A stretch of 64,000 nt of DNA from Variovorax sp. 770b2. Its GTDB lineage: Bacteria; Pseudomonadota; Gammaproteobacteria; Burkholderiales; Burkholderiaceae_C. This document shows, piece by piece, positions 40,638-51,751 of the stretch. A program made the position numbers and the translations under genes. A model generated the notes under the pieces. It was not told where the DNA came from. It was given only the letters and a program-made list of their open reading frames with translations, and made no database searches. The stretch covers positions 1,831,796-1,895,795 of the forward strand of contig NZ_FOXJ01000001.1 in NCBI RefSeq assembly GCF_900115685.1, given 5' to 3'. Position 1 is the first letter of the stretch, and each line of letters begins with the position of its first letter.

Positions 40638-41345
40638 ATGTCCACCAGCAAGCTGCCGGACAAGGAGGTCAGCGAATTCTGGGAGCGCTGCATCTGGCCG
40701 CGCGTGCTGACCCAGAGCGAGCGCGAGGTGGTCCACAAGGCGCTCTACACCCGCGAACACGGCCCGGGCGAATTCGTCTGCCAGCGCAACGAGATCGCCG
40801 ACAGCTGGATCGGCGTGATCCGCGGCTTCCTGCGCGTGCAGGACACCTCGGCCGACGGCAAGCCGGTGATGTTCACCGGCGTGGCCACCGGCGGCTGGAT
40901 CGGCGAAGGCTCGCTGCTGAAGGTGGAGCAGCGCAAGTACGAGATCGCCGCGACCCGCCCCACCACCACGCTGCACCTGCCGCGCGAGACCTTCACCTGG
41001 CTGCTGGACAAGAGCGTGCCCTTCAACCATTTCATGCTCTCGCACCTGAACGAGCGGCTGAGCCAGTTCATCGCGACCGTGAAGTTCGACCGGCTGCTGG
41101 AGCCCACCGCCCGCGTGGCGCGCGGCATTGCGAGCCTCTTTCATCCGGTGCTCTATCCGAACACCGACGCGACCCTGCAGATCAGCCAGGAAGAAATCGG
41201 CTGGATGGTCGGCGTGTCGCGCCAGCGGGTGAACGTGGCGCTGCACGAGCTCGAAGCCGTCCAGCTCATCAAGACGGGCTACGGCTACATCAACGTGCTC
41301 GACAGGCAGCGCCTGTCGAGGTTTCCGAACAACCAACCCGGCTGA
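40638..41345 (+). CDS. Crp/Fnr-family transcription regulator
   Basis: This 235-residue regulator has an N-terminal cyclic-nucleotide-binding-type beta-barrel (HGPGEFVCQRNEIADSWIGV, then ADGKPVMFTGVATGGWIGEGSLL) and a C-terminal winged helix (LQISQEEIGWMVGVSRQRVNVALHELEA). No cysteine cluster for an Fe-S centre as in FNR is present, and the cAMP-binding arginine pattern is incomplete, so the effector is unknown. It lies 35 bp after the HerA-like gene and ends 22 bp from the convergent DUF6351 gene. Confidence 0.9.
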   Translation: MSTSKLPDKEVSEFWERCIWPRVLTQSEREVVHKALYTREHGPGEFVCQRNEIADSWIGVIRGFLRVQDTSADGKPVMFTGVATGGWIGEGSLLKVEQRKYEIAATRPTTTLHLPRETFTWLLDKSVPFNHFMLSHLNERLSQFIATVKFDRLLEPTARVARGIASLFHPVLYPNTDATLQISQEEIGWMVGVSRQRVNVALHELEAVQLIKTGYGYINVLDRQRLSRFPNNQPG

Positions 41346-41367
41346 TACGGGTGGAAGCTCGCGCGGC

Positions 41368-43737
41368 TCAGAAGGTCACGGACACCGGCGCGGCCGGCAG
41401 GTCCTGCCCGCCGGGGCCGTTGCGGAAGGTGGTCGGGCTCCATGGCACCTGCCCCACGCCGGACCTGGTCCAATCGCACACGCCGTCGGGGAACGTCGCC
41501 TGCAGGCGAACCTGCTGGCCGCCGGTGAAGCGGATGCCCGCATAGTCGGCCGATGCGAAGTCGATCGGCTTCAACTGGCACTTGAACACGTCTTCCGACA
41601 GCGGCCCACCGGACACGACGCGCACCGACTCGTAGGGCCTGACCGGGCACGCGGAGGTGGTGAAGCCGACGTCCACCAGCTCGGCCGTGGTCATGCCCGC
41701 GGTCGCGATGCAGGAATCGACCGCGTCGGAGGGCTTGTTCTTCACGACCTTCTTCTCCTTCGCATCCTGCGACTTGTCGGCCTCCATCGCGCTCAGCCAG
41801 CGGTCCATCATGAGAAAGGCCTGCTTGGTGAGCGCCACGCCGGTGCCGGCCGCGCTCGCCAGCACCACGTGGTTGTCGTGCCCGCCGTTGCCCGCATCGA
41901 GCCGCGCGCGCTGCTCGAAGGTGCGCCATGCCATGTGGATGTCGGCGCCCAGCTCGGGCCGCAGGTCCACGATCGGCACCTTGGCGAGATTCTTCGCGTA
42001 GCTGACCAGGCCGCTGCGGTAGAGCGCGGTCATGGCGCTGGTCTGCGCACGGGCGCGCACCGCGGGAATGACGGCCTTGTCGCCCGACCAGACCATGTCC
42101 GCATCCCAGCTGCCGATGCCTTCGTTGAGCGCGACGAACTCCTCGGGCGTGACGGCGTGGGATCGCAGCGCCTTCAGGCCGTACTGCACGCCCGCGTTGT
42201 CGTAGGGCAGGTTGGGCACGGTGTTGCCGTTGAGCTCGGTGGTGCCCAGGATCGCGGTCATCACGTCGTGGATGGTGCAGCGCACGCCATTGGGCCGCAG
42301 CACCGGGTCGTACACCAGCGCCGCCGGAAAGCCCGGGCCGCAATTGGTGGACTGCACCGGGTTCTGGGGCGCCAGGAACGAATAGACCCACATGGTGCAG
42401 TAGTCGGCCGTCGGATGGCCCTCGATGGCGGCCCGCGCCGCCAGCGAGAGGCCGGCGCCCGGGCCGGTGCCGTAGTAGCGCCAGAGGTTGCCGCAGTCGC
42501 GCGTCTCGATCCAGGTCGTGACCGCATCGGGGTAGCTGTAGCCGGTCTGCAGGCCGTCGAGCAGGCCGGGCATCACCGAGGCCGGCACGGTCTGCATCAT
42601 CGAGCCGCCCGAGCCGCCGTCGGACATGGTGAAGCGGATCTCGCCGTAGGTGTCGACGATGTGCTCCTTGACCATCATGATGTTCTCGGTCGCCAGGAAC
42701 TCGTTGTTGTTGTCGTTGTGGTTCGTCAGCTGCGAATTGACGGTCATGAAGCCGGCGCGCAGCGCGTTGTCGTCGAAGAGGGCCGTGCCCGGGTTCTGCT
42801 GGAAGCGGTTGCCCGAGGCCGAGGCGCCCATCTTCCAGAGCACCTTGCCGTTCCAGCCCTTCTGCGGCTCCCACGGCGTCCAGGGCTTGGCCGGGTCGAA
42901 GTACACCGCCACCTGGTATTCGCTGCGGCCCATGGTGCCCAGCTCCACGCGCAGCAGGGCCTTCACGGTGTCGCCGCGGTCGGTGGTGAAGTTCGCGATG
43001 TCGGCGTCCTTCGGGCGCTTGGTGGGGTCGTATTGCAGGAAGCAGGCGTAGGGGCCGAACGGCTGCTGGCCGCAGTCGGTGCCTTCCTTGGCCTTGGGCT
43101 GGTAGTAGTAGGTATAGACGGTCGGCGCGTTGCAGTCGGCATCGACCGGGTCGGCGTCCAGGCCACTCACCTGCGTGGTCGCGCTCGCCGAGAGCCCGGT
43201 GCCTGGCACCGTCACGGTCGCGACCGAGCCCGCCTTCGTCGCGCAGATCCACGGCTGCACCGGCGTGCCCGCGAAGATGTTGCCGCCGCGGGCGAAGTTC
43301 TCGATGGCGAGCTTCGCGCCGGTCTTCGTGGACTTGAGCGTGGCGGTCAGCGTGTTGCTGCCGACGCGAAGCCCGGTGACCGTGCCGAGCACGCGGCCGT
43401 CGGCGCGCAGGGCGAAGGCGGAAGACACGTCCTTGCCGTCGAGGTCCACGGCGAGGTCGAGCGCGCTCTTGCCCTCGGGCAGCACGATCTCGACGTAGGC
43501 ATCGCCGTCGCTGATCATGTCGGCGCGGTTCGACAGCGTGCGGATCTTCAGCTCGCCGGTTGCTTGCACCGGCGGCCCATCGCCGGGCGGCGGATTGTTC
43601 GTGGGCGGCGTGTTGCCCGAGGGCGGCACGATCGGCAGGAAGCCGCTGCCGCCTCCCCCGTCGCCGCCGCAGTTGATGAGGGAAGCCAGCACACACAGGC
43701 CCAATACCCTGAGCCCCGCTCGGTAGATGTCTCGCAT
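41368..43737 (-). CDS. Secreted DUF6351-type protein
   Basis: This is a 789-residue exported protein. The N-terminus has a hydrophobic signal and an atypical lipobox ASLINC (Asn before the Cys), then a Gly-rich and Pro/Asn-rich linker (GGDGGGGSGFLPIVPPSGN). A beta-rich domain follows (about 60-150), then a large alpha/beta region. DGGSGGSMMQT near residue 410 contains a G-x-S-x-G pattern, which suggests a hydrolase nucleophile. I match it to the uncharacterised DUF6351 family. Twelve or more Cys suggest disulfides in the periplasm or outside. GAAGGAG precedes the ATG. Its function is unknown. Confidence 0.65.
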   Translation of the reverse strand: MRDIYRAGLRVLGLCVLASLINCGGDGGGGSGFLPIVPPSGNTPPTNNPPPGDGPPVQATGELKIRTLSNRADMISDGDAYVEIVLPEGKSALDLAVDLDGKDVSSAFALRADGRVLGTVTGLRVGSNTLTATLKSTKTGAKLAIENFARGGNIFAGTPVQPWICATKAGSVATVTVPGTGLSASATTQVSGLDADPVDADCNAPTVYTYYYQPKAKEGTDCGQQPFGPYACFLQYDPTKRPKDADIANFTTDRGDTVKALLRVELGTMGRSEYQVAVYFDPAKPWTPWEPQKGWNGKVLWKMGASASGNRFQQNPGTALFDDNALRAGFMTVNSQLTNHNDNNNEFLATENIMMVKEHIVDTYGEIRFTMSDGGSGGSMMQTVPASVMPGLLDGLQTGYSYPDAVTTWIETRDCGNLWRYYGTGPGAGLSLAARAAIEGHPTADYCTMWVYSFLAPQNPVQSTNCGPGFPAALVYDPVLRPNGVRCTIHDVMTAILGTTELNGNTVPNLPYDNAGVQYGLKALRSHAVTPEEFVALNEGIGSWDADMVWSGDKAVIPAVRARAQTSAMTALYRSGLVSYAKNLAKVPIVDLRPELGADIHMAWRTFEQRARLDAGNGGHDNHVVLASAAGTGVALTKQAFLMMDRWLSAMEADKSQDAKEKKVVKNKPSDAVDSCIATAGMTTAELVDVGFTTSACPVRPYESVRVVSGGPLSEDVFKCQLKPIDFASADYAGIRFTGGQQVRLQATFPDGVCDWTRSGVGQVPWSPTTFRNGPGGQDLPAAPVSVTF

Positions 43738-43860
43738 CGTGTCTCCTTCGTTATTTGAGGAAAAAGCGACGCGATTCCACTACTTTCGTTTTCCGCGGAC
43801 TGTTATGGGAACGACATTTCAGGCCCGACTAGGGTTTGTCCCACGCGGGGACATCGGGGG

Positions 43861-44502
43861 CTACCAGCGCAGCAGGCGCGGGCCCAGCACGGCGCCGACC
43901 AGCACCGGCACGGCAATCCCGCTCACGTACCAGACCGCCAGGAACGGCGCGGTGAGTTCCATGCAGTGCAGCGCGTAGACCGCAGCGCCGACACCGCCCG
44001 CGAGCGCGCCCGCCGCGGCGCCCGCCAGCGCGGGCTGCGTGGGCGCGAGCCCCTTGAGCGCCACCAGCGTGGCCGCGAAAACCGGCAGCGCCATGAGCCC
44101 GATGCTCGCCGCGCAGATGCGCCACGACTGCCCCATGAGCGAGGGCATCTGGTCCTCGGCCGGCATGGTGAACCACGCGAGGACGGCCAGCGCCCAGATG
44201 CCCAGAACCGGCAACGCCGCGCCGGCCCAGGCATGCCGCACGGCAACGCCCGGCCGCGCAAACCGCTGCACCATCACGAAGCCGGCCGCCGCGATGCACA
44301 GCGGGAACAGCACCTTGACCCAGAACATCGGCCAGAACATGGCCTGCACCAGGTCGCGCCGCAGCCCGTACTCGGCGAACAGGATCACGAGCGACAGCGG
44401 CACGCCCGCCAGCAGCGCGAGGCCCAGGCGCCGGCTCGCCGCGCGGCGCGGCGCGGCGACGGGGCCGTTCGCGAGCATCGCGACCAGATCGTCGGTCTTC
44501 AT
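43861..44502 (-). CDS. NrsF-like anti-sigma factor (DUF1109)
   Basis: This 213-residue protein has about six membrane spans and a short cytoplasmic N-terminus ([21 protein letters not shown]), the layout of NrsF/DUF1109 proteins that hold ECF sigma factors at the membrane. [10 protein letters not shown] at the start is the conserved segment. Its ATG overlaps the sigma-factor stop by 4 bp. In Caulobacter and relatives the pair responds to redox or metal stress; here the signal is unknown. Confidence 0.87.
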   Translation of the reverse strand: MKTDDLVAMLANGPVAAPRRAASRRLGLALLAGVPLSLVILFAEYGLRRDLVQAMFWPMFWVKVLFPLCIAAAGFVMVQRFARPGVAVRHAWAGAALPVLGIWALAVLAWFTMPAEDQMPSLMGQSWRICAASIGLMALPVFAATLVALKGLAPTQPALAGAAAGALAGGVGAAVYALHCMELTAPFLAVWYVSGIAVPVLVGAVLGPRLLRW

Positions 44503-45062
44503 GCGGCGGCACTCCAGCTGTGGCCGAAGCGCGCGGCCAGGGCCTTCAGCCCGCGGTGGATGCCGACCTTCACCGCCGACTCCGACATGCCCGTGAGGCT
44601 CGCGGTCTCGGCCACCGAGAGGCCTTCGATCTTCACGTGCACGATCGGCAGGCGCTGGCGCTCGGGCAGCGTCTGGAGCAGGCCGCCCAGGTCGCGCTTC
44701 GCATCGCTGGCCTCGGTGGCCGACTCGGCGAACACCGCGAGGTCGTCGTCCAGCGGGTCATGCAGGTCTTCGCGGACCGACTTGGCGCGCAGGAGGTCGA
44801 TCATCTTGTAGCGCGCGATCGCATGCACCCAGGCCGTCAACGGCTGGTCGCTCTGGTAGGTATGGCGCTGGTTGTGCATGGCGAGCAGGCATTCCTGGAC
44901 GAGGTCTTCCACTTCATCGGGCCAGCCAAAGAGGCGCTTGCCCAGAAAGGCGCGCAGGTGCGCGCTGAGTTTCTGCAGGAATTCGCGGTAGGCCTTCGCA
45001 TCGCCGGCCAGGCCCCGAAGGAACAGGCTCCGCAACGCCGCTTCCGCGTCGCTCATCTGCAT
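44499..45062 (-). CDS. ECF sigma factor, SigF-like
   Basis: This 187-residue RNA polymerase sigma factor has region 2 ([23 protein letters not shown], then [19 protein letters not shown]) and region 4 ([45 protein letters not shown]). The ATG at 45062 is chosen because an AGCAGG lies just upstream; a longer reading from 45089 adds nine residues with little support. It forms an operon with the NrsF-like gene. The divergent DUF6644/DUF6152 genes are likely targets. Confidence 0.88.
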   Translation of the reverse strand: MQMSDAEAALRSLFLRGLAGDAKAYREFLQKLSAHLRAFLGKRLFGWPDEVEDLVQECLLAMHNQRHTYQSDQPLTAWVHAIARYKMIDLLRAKSVREDLHDPLDDDLAVFAESATEASDAKRDLGGLLQTLPERQRLPIVHVKIEGLSVAETASLTGMSESAVKVGIHRGLKALAARFGHSWSAAA

Positions 45063-45215
45063 CCTGCTACCTTCAGTGGTTCGTGCCATCGGGCTGGCCG
45101 GTTACAGCCTGGTCGAAAAATAGTGCGTTGGATTGTGCCGTGACACGGAAAGTGCCAGCACCCGCAAGCGCTTCGCCCGCAAGCCCTTCGCCCGCCCATG
45201 GGCTAAGCTGCGCCG

Positions 45216-45635
45216 ATGTTCAGCGGACTCGTCTCGCACCCCTGGGCCTATCCGGCGCTGGAGGTGGCGCACATCGTGGGCATCGCGCTGCTGTTCGGCG
45301 GGCTCTTCGTGTTCGAGCTGCGCGCCCTGGGCATGGGGCGCGAACTGCCCGCGCCGCTGCTGGCGCGCATGACGCTGCGCCCCGCCCTCGCTGGCTTCGG
45401 CCTGTGCGCGGTCACCGGGCTCACGATGTTCTCCGGCCAGCCCGACGAGCTGCTGGCCAACACCGCGTTTCGCATCAAGCTGCTGCTGATCGCACTGGCC
45501 GGCGCCAACGCGGCGCTCTTTCACTTTCGCAGTGGCGTCGCGGCCCTGGACCGGTTCGCCAGGGTGCAATGCCTTCTCTCCTTGGGGTTTTGGCTCGCTG
45601 TCATCATCTGCGGGCGCTGGATCGCCTACCTCTGA
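45216..45635 (+). CDS. Small integral membrane protein (DUF6644-like)
   Basis: This 139-residue protein has four hydrophobic segments: YPALEVAHIVGIALLFGGLFVFEL, PALAGFGLCAVTGLTMFSG, FRIKLLLIALAGANAALFHF and CLLSLGFWLAVIICGRWIAYL. The HIVGIALLFGG segment, followed by ELRALG, resembles the DUF6644 family, which is often beside DUF6152 genes. Its role is unknown. A DUF6152-like gene follows after 25 bp, and the sigma/NrsF pair is on the other side of a 153-bp gap, so regulation by that sigma factor is likely. Confidence 0.65.
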   Translation: MFSGLVSHPWAYPALEVAHIVGIALLFGGLFVFELRALGMGRELPAPLLARMTLRPALAGFGLCAVTGLTMFSGQPDELLANTAFRIKLLLIALAGANAALFHFRSGVAALDRFARVQCLLSLGFWLAVIICGRWIAYL

Positions 45636-45660
45636 ACTTTCCGAACCGAAGGAGACCGAG

Positions 45661-46128
45661 ATGATGCAAAGACGCCTCTTCGTTGCCGCCTCGATGGGCC
45701 TCGCATTGCCCGCCTGGGCCCACCATGGATGGAGCAGCTTCGACCAGGAGCGCCCGCTGTACCTGGAGGGGCGTGCGACCAAGGTCATGTGGCGCAACCC
45801 GCACGGCGAACTGGAGCTGGAGCTCTCCGAAAACCCCGCGCTTCCCGCCGACCTGAAGCAACGCGCATTGCCGAAACAGTCGACGTCCGTCGACGGCCCC
45901 GCGCTCCTGGCCAAGGCGCAATTGCCGACGCGGCGCGACCGCAAATGGCAGGTCGAGCTGGCGCCCCTCACGCGCCTGCAGGCCTGGGGCGTGGAAGAGA
46001 TCAAGCCCGGCACCCAGGTGGGCGTGCTCGGCTTCACTTTCACCGGCGAGAAAGGCGATGCGGTGCTGCGCGCCGAATACCTGTTCGTCGGCGGCAAGAC
46101 CTACGGCCTGCGCTCCTCGCCGGCCTGA
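45661..46128 (+). CDS. Secreted DUF6152-like protein
   Basis: This 155-residue protein has a short signal peptide (RRLFVAASMGLALPAWA) and begins its mature part HHGWSSFDQERPLYLEGRATKV, with WRNPHGELELEL. This HHGWS...G...WxNPHG pattern is that of DUF6152 proteins. The two leading His could bind a metal, such as copper or zinc. GAAGGAG precedes the first ATG. It pairs with the DUF6644-like gene and ends 94 bp before the uracil operon. Confidence 0.68.
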   Translation: MMQRRLFVAASMGLALPAWAHHGWSSFDQERPLYLEGRATKVMWRNPHGELELELSENPALPADLKQRALPKQSTSVDGPALLAKAQLPTRRDRKWQVELAPLTRLQAWGVEEIKPGTQVGVLGFTFTGEKGDAVLRAEYLFVGGKTYGLRSSPA

Positions 46129-46173
46129 GCAGCGCGCTGCGTTCGATGGATGCAGGGCATGGTCCGCCCCGGC

Positions 46174-46202
46174 TTGCCAGCCGCACGAGTGATCGGTACA
46201 TT
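46174..46202 (+). promoter_or_regulatory. Candidate promoter of the pyrimidine operon
   Basis: TTGCCA (46174-46179, 5 of 6 to the -35 consensus) is followed after exactly 17 bp by TACATT (46197-46202, 4 of 6 to the -10). The start would be near 46209, leaving a short leader with a GAGGG ribosome site before the ATG at 46223. A perfect palindrome GCAGCGCGCTGC lies near 46129 and could be a regulator site. Confidence 0.5.
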
Positions 46203-46222
46203 GCATTTTTTGAGGGCCTCCA

Positions 46223-47532
<1,310 letters not shown>

Positions 47533-47536
<4 letters not shown>

Positions 47537-48942
47537 CCACCAGCAACAACACCGATCCCAACATGCCGGCCGACGGCTCCGGCAGCCTCGCGCCCGGCGG
47601 CGCGGGCAAGGTCGATCCGTCGATCGAATTCACCGCCGACACCGGCCACCCGGCCGGCGCGGCCTCGCTGCTGCGCACCACCGCCGCCATCCGCCAGCGC
47701 GCGGGCGCCCTGCTGGCGCGCGCGCGGCGCGGCGAATCGCAGTGGTTCCGCATCGGCAGCGACGACGCGCTCGAAGACGCGGCGCGCACCGTGGCCGAGG
47801 TCACGCGCGAGCGCTATCCGTGGGACACCATCCCGTACCACAGCCGCTGGCGCCACTTCGAGGCCGGCGGCGTCGATCGCCTGAAGCAACTCGACCAGCT
47901 GCTCGGCAAGGGCATCGACGCCCGGCAGCGCGCCCGCTCGCACATCGATCTCGTGCTGGTGAGCGTGCTGCTCGATGCCGGTGCCGGCCCCGACTGGCAC
48001 TACACCGAGCCGGCCACCGGCGAGCGCTACACGCGCTCCGAGGGCCTGGGCGTCGCGAGCTTCCATGCCTTCACCAGCGGGCTCTTTTCGTCCGACCCCG
48101 ACCATCCGCTGCAGGCCGACGCGGCCGGCCTCAAGGGTCTGGTGACCGACCGGCTCGGCGACGCGTTCCAGGTGAGCGACGTCAATCCGCTGGTGGGTCT
48201 TTCAGGCCGCGCCACGCTGCTGCGCCGGCTCGGCGAGGCGATGGGCGAGCAGCCCGAATACTTCGGCGACGACGGCCGGCCGGGGGGCCTGTTCGATGCG
48301 CTGGTCGGCCCGTTCGGCCCGGCCGCACCGCCCACGGCCGAGATCACCGCGCACCAGATCCTCTCGCTGCTGCTGGAGACGCTCTCGCGCATCTGGCCCT
48401 CGGCCAATGCGGTGGACAGCATCGCCATCGACGGCAGCGACAACGCAGGCGGCATCGGCTCGGGCGACCCGGCGCTCGCGCTGGGCGACTGCTGGCGTCA
48501 CAGCGCGGTGCGCGGCCCCGGGCTCACCAACGGCTGGATGCCCTTTCACAAGCTCTCGCAGTGGCTCACCTATTCGCTGCTCGAGCCCTTCGAATGGGCG
48601 GGCGTGAAGGTGCGCCACCTCGATGCGCTCACCGCGCTCCCCGAATACCGCAACGGCGGCCTGCTGATCGACAGCGGCGTGATCGTGCCCAAGGATGCAG
48701 CTTTTCTCACCCGCCGCTGGAAGGCCGGCGACGAGTTCATCGTCGAATGGCGCGCGCTCACCGTGGCGCTGCTGGACGAGGTGGCGCCGCGCGTGCGCAA
48801 GGTGCTCGACCGCACCGAGGAGGAGCTTCCGCTCGCCTGCGTGCTCGAAGGCGGCACCTGGGCGGCGGGCCGGGCACTGGCACAACGCTTGCGTGACGGA
48901 GCGCCACCGCTGCTGATCGAGAGCGACGGCACCGTCTTTTAG
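47533..48942 (+). CDS. URC4/Urg3-family protein (DUF1688)
   Basis: This 469-residue cytoplasmic protein matches the URC4/Urg3 family. Visible segments are [95 protein letters not shown] and [12 protein letters not shown]. In yeast URC4 is required for uracil catabolism together with URC1, but its reaction is not known. The ATG overlaps the URC1-like stop by 4 bp (ATGA), and upp follows. The N-terminal 30 residues are Gly/Asn/Ala-rich and probably disordered. Confidence 0.9.
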
Positions 48943-48982
48943 ACTCGCGGGTTCACTTCCAGCAACGCCAGAAAAAATTCCA

Positions 48983-49612
<630 letters not shown>

Positions 49613-49740
49613 GGCTCGCCCCCAATAGGGCTCGCCCCCAGGCTGCGCGGCACTTCGTGTCCGCTTCGCCAACCCCCTACCGGGGGCAACACCTGCGGCC
49701 CGGCAAAGCCGGTTCCGCGGTGTTTCCCGAAGGGGCAGCG
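49613..49740. repeat. Structured intergenic repeat between upp and bmp
   Basis: It begins with a doubled GGCTCGCCCCCA (copies at about 49614 and 49629), then has CCCCC-TACC-GGGGG near 49674-49687, and a longer nested hairpin in which AACACC-T-GCGG and CCGCGGTGTT pair around CCGGC-AAA-GCCGG (about 49688-49725). It separates upp from the transporter genes and could attenuate or punctuate the operon. There is no U-tract, so it is not a standard terminator. I recall similar sequences in Variovorax intergenic regions; this cannot be checked here. Confidence 0.55.
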
Positions 49741-49793
49741 ATCGGGCACGGGGATTGCAGCGCTTTAACTTTTTTACGACCGAGGAGAAGACC

Positions 49794-50795
49794 GTGACAG
49801 CACGCCGTCAGTTGATCATTCGTTCCGTCGCCATCGCCGCAGCACTCGCGGCCGGCGCGCCGGGCATCGCGCTTGCGCAGGCCAAGCTCAAGGTGGCGGC
49901 GGTGTACACCGTGCCCTTCGAGCAGCAATGGGTGGGCCGCATCCACAAGGCGCTGAAGGCGGCCGAGGCGCGCGGGGAGATCGAATACAAGGCCACCGAG
50001 AACGTCAGCAACGCCGACTACGAGCGCGTGATGCGCGAGTACGCCACCGGCGGCAACCAGCTGATCCTGGGCGAGGTGTTCGGCGTGGAAGCGGCGGCGC
50101 GCAAGGTCGCCAAGGACTTTCCGAAGGTCGCGTTCCTCATGGGCTCGTCGCTCAAGCCCCAGGCACCCAACTTCAGCGTGTTCGACAACTTCATCCAGGA
50201 GCCGGCATACCTGAGCGGCATGGTGGCCGGCGGCATGACCAAAAGCAACCGCATCGGCATGGTCGGCGGCTTCCCGATTCCCGAGGTCAACCGCCTCATG
50301 AACGCCTTCATCGCGGGCGCCAAGGAAACGAATCCGAAAGTCGAGTTCAGCGTGAGCTTCATCAACAGCTGGTTCGATCCGCCCAAGGCCAAGGAAGCGG
50401 CCTTCGCGATGATCGACAAGGGCGCCGACGTGATGTACGCCGAGCGCTTCGGCGTCTCCGATGCGGCCAAGGAAAAGGGCAAGCTCGCCATCGGCAACGT
50501 GATCGACACGCAGAGCCAGTACCCCGACACGGTGGTCGCCTCGGCGCTGTGGAACTTCGAGCCCTCGGCCGACCGCGCGATCAAGCTCGTGAAGGAAGGC
50601 AAGTTCGCCGCCGAGGACTACGGCGTCTATTCGCAGATGAAGCACAAGGGCTCCGAGCTCGCACCGCTCGGCACCTTCGAGAAGAAGGTGCCGGCCGACA
50701 TCGTCGCCAAGGTGAAGGCCAGGCAGGCCGACATCCTCGCGGGCAAGTTCACCGTGAAGGTCGACGACTCGCAACCCAAATCCACCGCGAAATGA
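49794..50795 (+). CDS. BMP-family substrate-binding protein of a nucleoside/base ABC importer
   Basis: This 333-residue periplasmic protein has a signal peptide (residues 1-26, IAAALAAGAPGIALAQA) and the BMP/PnrA fold: LKVAAVYTVPFEQQWVGRIHKALKAA, MREYATGGNQLILGEVFGVE, and FSVFDNFIQEPAYLSGMVAGGMT. The family binds purine and pyrimidine nucleosides. GTG is the start, with GAGGAGAAG upstream. The next genes in the chain, ending with the ATPase and permease genes, are joined by ATGA or GTGA overlaps. Neighbouring deaminase and URC genes suggest cytosine, cytidine, uracil or uridine as substrate. Confidence 0.9.
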   Translation: MTARRQLIIRSVAIAAALAAGAPGIALAQAKLKVAAVYTVPFEQQWVGRIHKALKAAEARGEIEYKATENVSNADYERVMREYATGGNQLILGEVFGVEAAARKVAKDFPKVAFLMGSSLKPQAPNFSVFDNFIQEPAYLSGMVAGGMTKSNRIGMVGGFPIPEVNRLMNAFIAGAKETNPKVEFSVSFINSWFDPPKAKEAAFAMIDKGADVMYAERFGVSDAAKEKGKLAIGNVIDTQSQYPDTVVASALWNFEPSADRAIKLVKEGKFAAEDYGVYSQMKHKGSELAPLGTFEKKVPADIVAKVKARQADILAGKFTVKVDDSQPKSTAK

Positions 50796-51751
50796 GCAAG
50801 CCGACGACGATGCGCTGGCGCACCCTTCTCGCAGCCGGTGCGCTGGCCCTCGGCCTTGCGGGCTGCGTCGGTGTCTACAAGGGCGCCGGCGCGAGCATCA
50901 ACAGCAGCACGCGGCTGGACGACACGCCGCGCATCGCGGTGATCTCCGCTTTCGAGCCCGAACTCAAGCTGCTGCTCGCGCGCCTGCAGGGGCCGGCGAA
51001 GCACAGCGTGAACGGCGTCGAGTTCACCACCGGCACGCTCGAAGGCAAGCCGGTCGTGCTGTTCCTCTCGGGCATCAGCATGACGAACGCGACCATGAAC
51101 ACGCAGCTCGTGCTCAATCGTTTTCGCGTGACCAGCATCGTGTTCAGCGGCATCGCGGGCGGCGTGAACCCGTCGCTGCACGTGGGCGACGTGACGGTGC
51201 CCGCGCAATGGGGCCAGTACCTGGAGGTGCTGATGGCACGCGAAACCGCGCCCGGCAAGTACACCGCGCCGCCCTTCATCAAGGACGCGACGTTCCCCAA
51301 CTTCGGCATGGTGCATCCGCGCCCGGTCGAGGTCCGCTCGGCCGCGAAGCCGGACATCGCGCGCAAGTTCTGGTTCGAGGTCGATCCGAAGATGCTCGAG
51401 GTGGCCCGCAGCATCCGCACCGTCGACCTGGCCAACTGCAGCGCCGGCAAGTGCCTGGCGCGCAAGCCCCAGTTGGTGATCGGCGGCAACGGCGTCTCGG
51501 GCCAGGCCTTCATGGACAACATGGCCTTCCGCCAGTACACCTTCAAGACCTTCCAGGCCAACGTGCTCGACATGGAGACCGCGGCCGTGGGCATGGTGGC
51601 CTACAGCAACGGCGTGCCGTACATCGCCTTCCGCTCGCTCAGCGACCTCGCGGGTGGCGGCGACGGCGAGAACGAGATGGGCACCTTCATGGGCATCGCG
51701 GCCGACAATTCGGCCAAGGTGATGCTGGCGTTCCTGGCTGCCTGGAAGTGA
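50792..51751 (+). CDS. Nucleoside phosphorylase/nucleosidase-family lipoprotein
   Basis: This 319-residue protein is unusual in having a lipoprotein signal (lipobox LGLAGC near residue 25) before a purine/uridine phosphorylase-like domain: PRIAVISAFEPELKLLLARL, VVLFLSGISMTNATMNTQLVL, IVFSGIAGGVNPSLHVGDVTVP and the conserved VLDMETAAVGMVAYSNG. The last is the MTAN/PNP-type base/ribose-binding region with a Met and Glu. It would act in the periplasm, splitting nucleosides so the base can be imported. This location is inferred from the lipobox. It starts inside the bmp stop. Confidence 0.82.
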   Translation: MSKPTTMRWRTLLAAGALALGLAGCVGVYKGAGASINSSTRLDDTPRIAVISAFEPELKLLLARLQGPAKHSVNGVEFTTGTLEGKPVVLFLSGISMTNATMNTQLVLNRFRVTSIVFSGIAGGVNPSLHVGDVTVPAQWGQYLEVLMARETAPGKYTAPPFIKDATFPNFGMVHPRPVEVRSAAKPDIARKFWFEVDPKMLEVARSIRTVDLANCSAGKCLARKPQLVIGGNGVSGQAFMDNMAFRQYTFKTFQANVLDMETAAVGMVAYSNGVPYIAFRSLSDLAGGGDGENEMGTFMGIAADNSAKVMLAFLAAWK

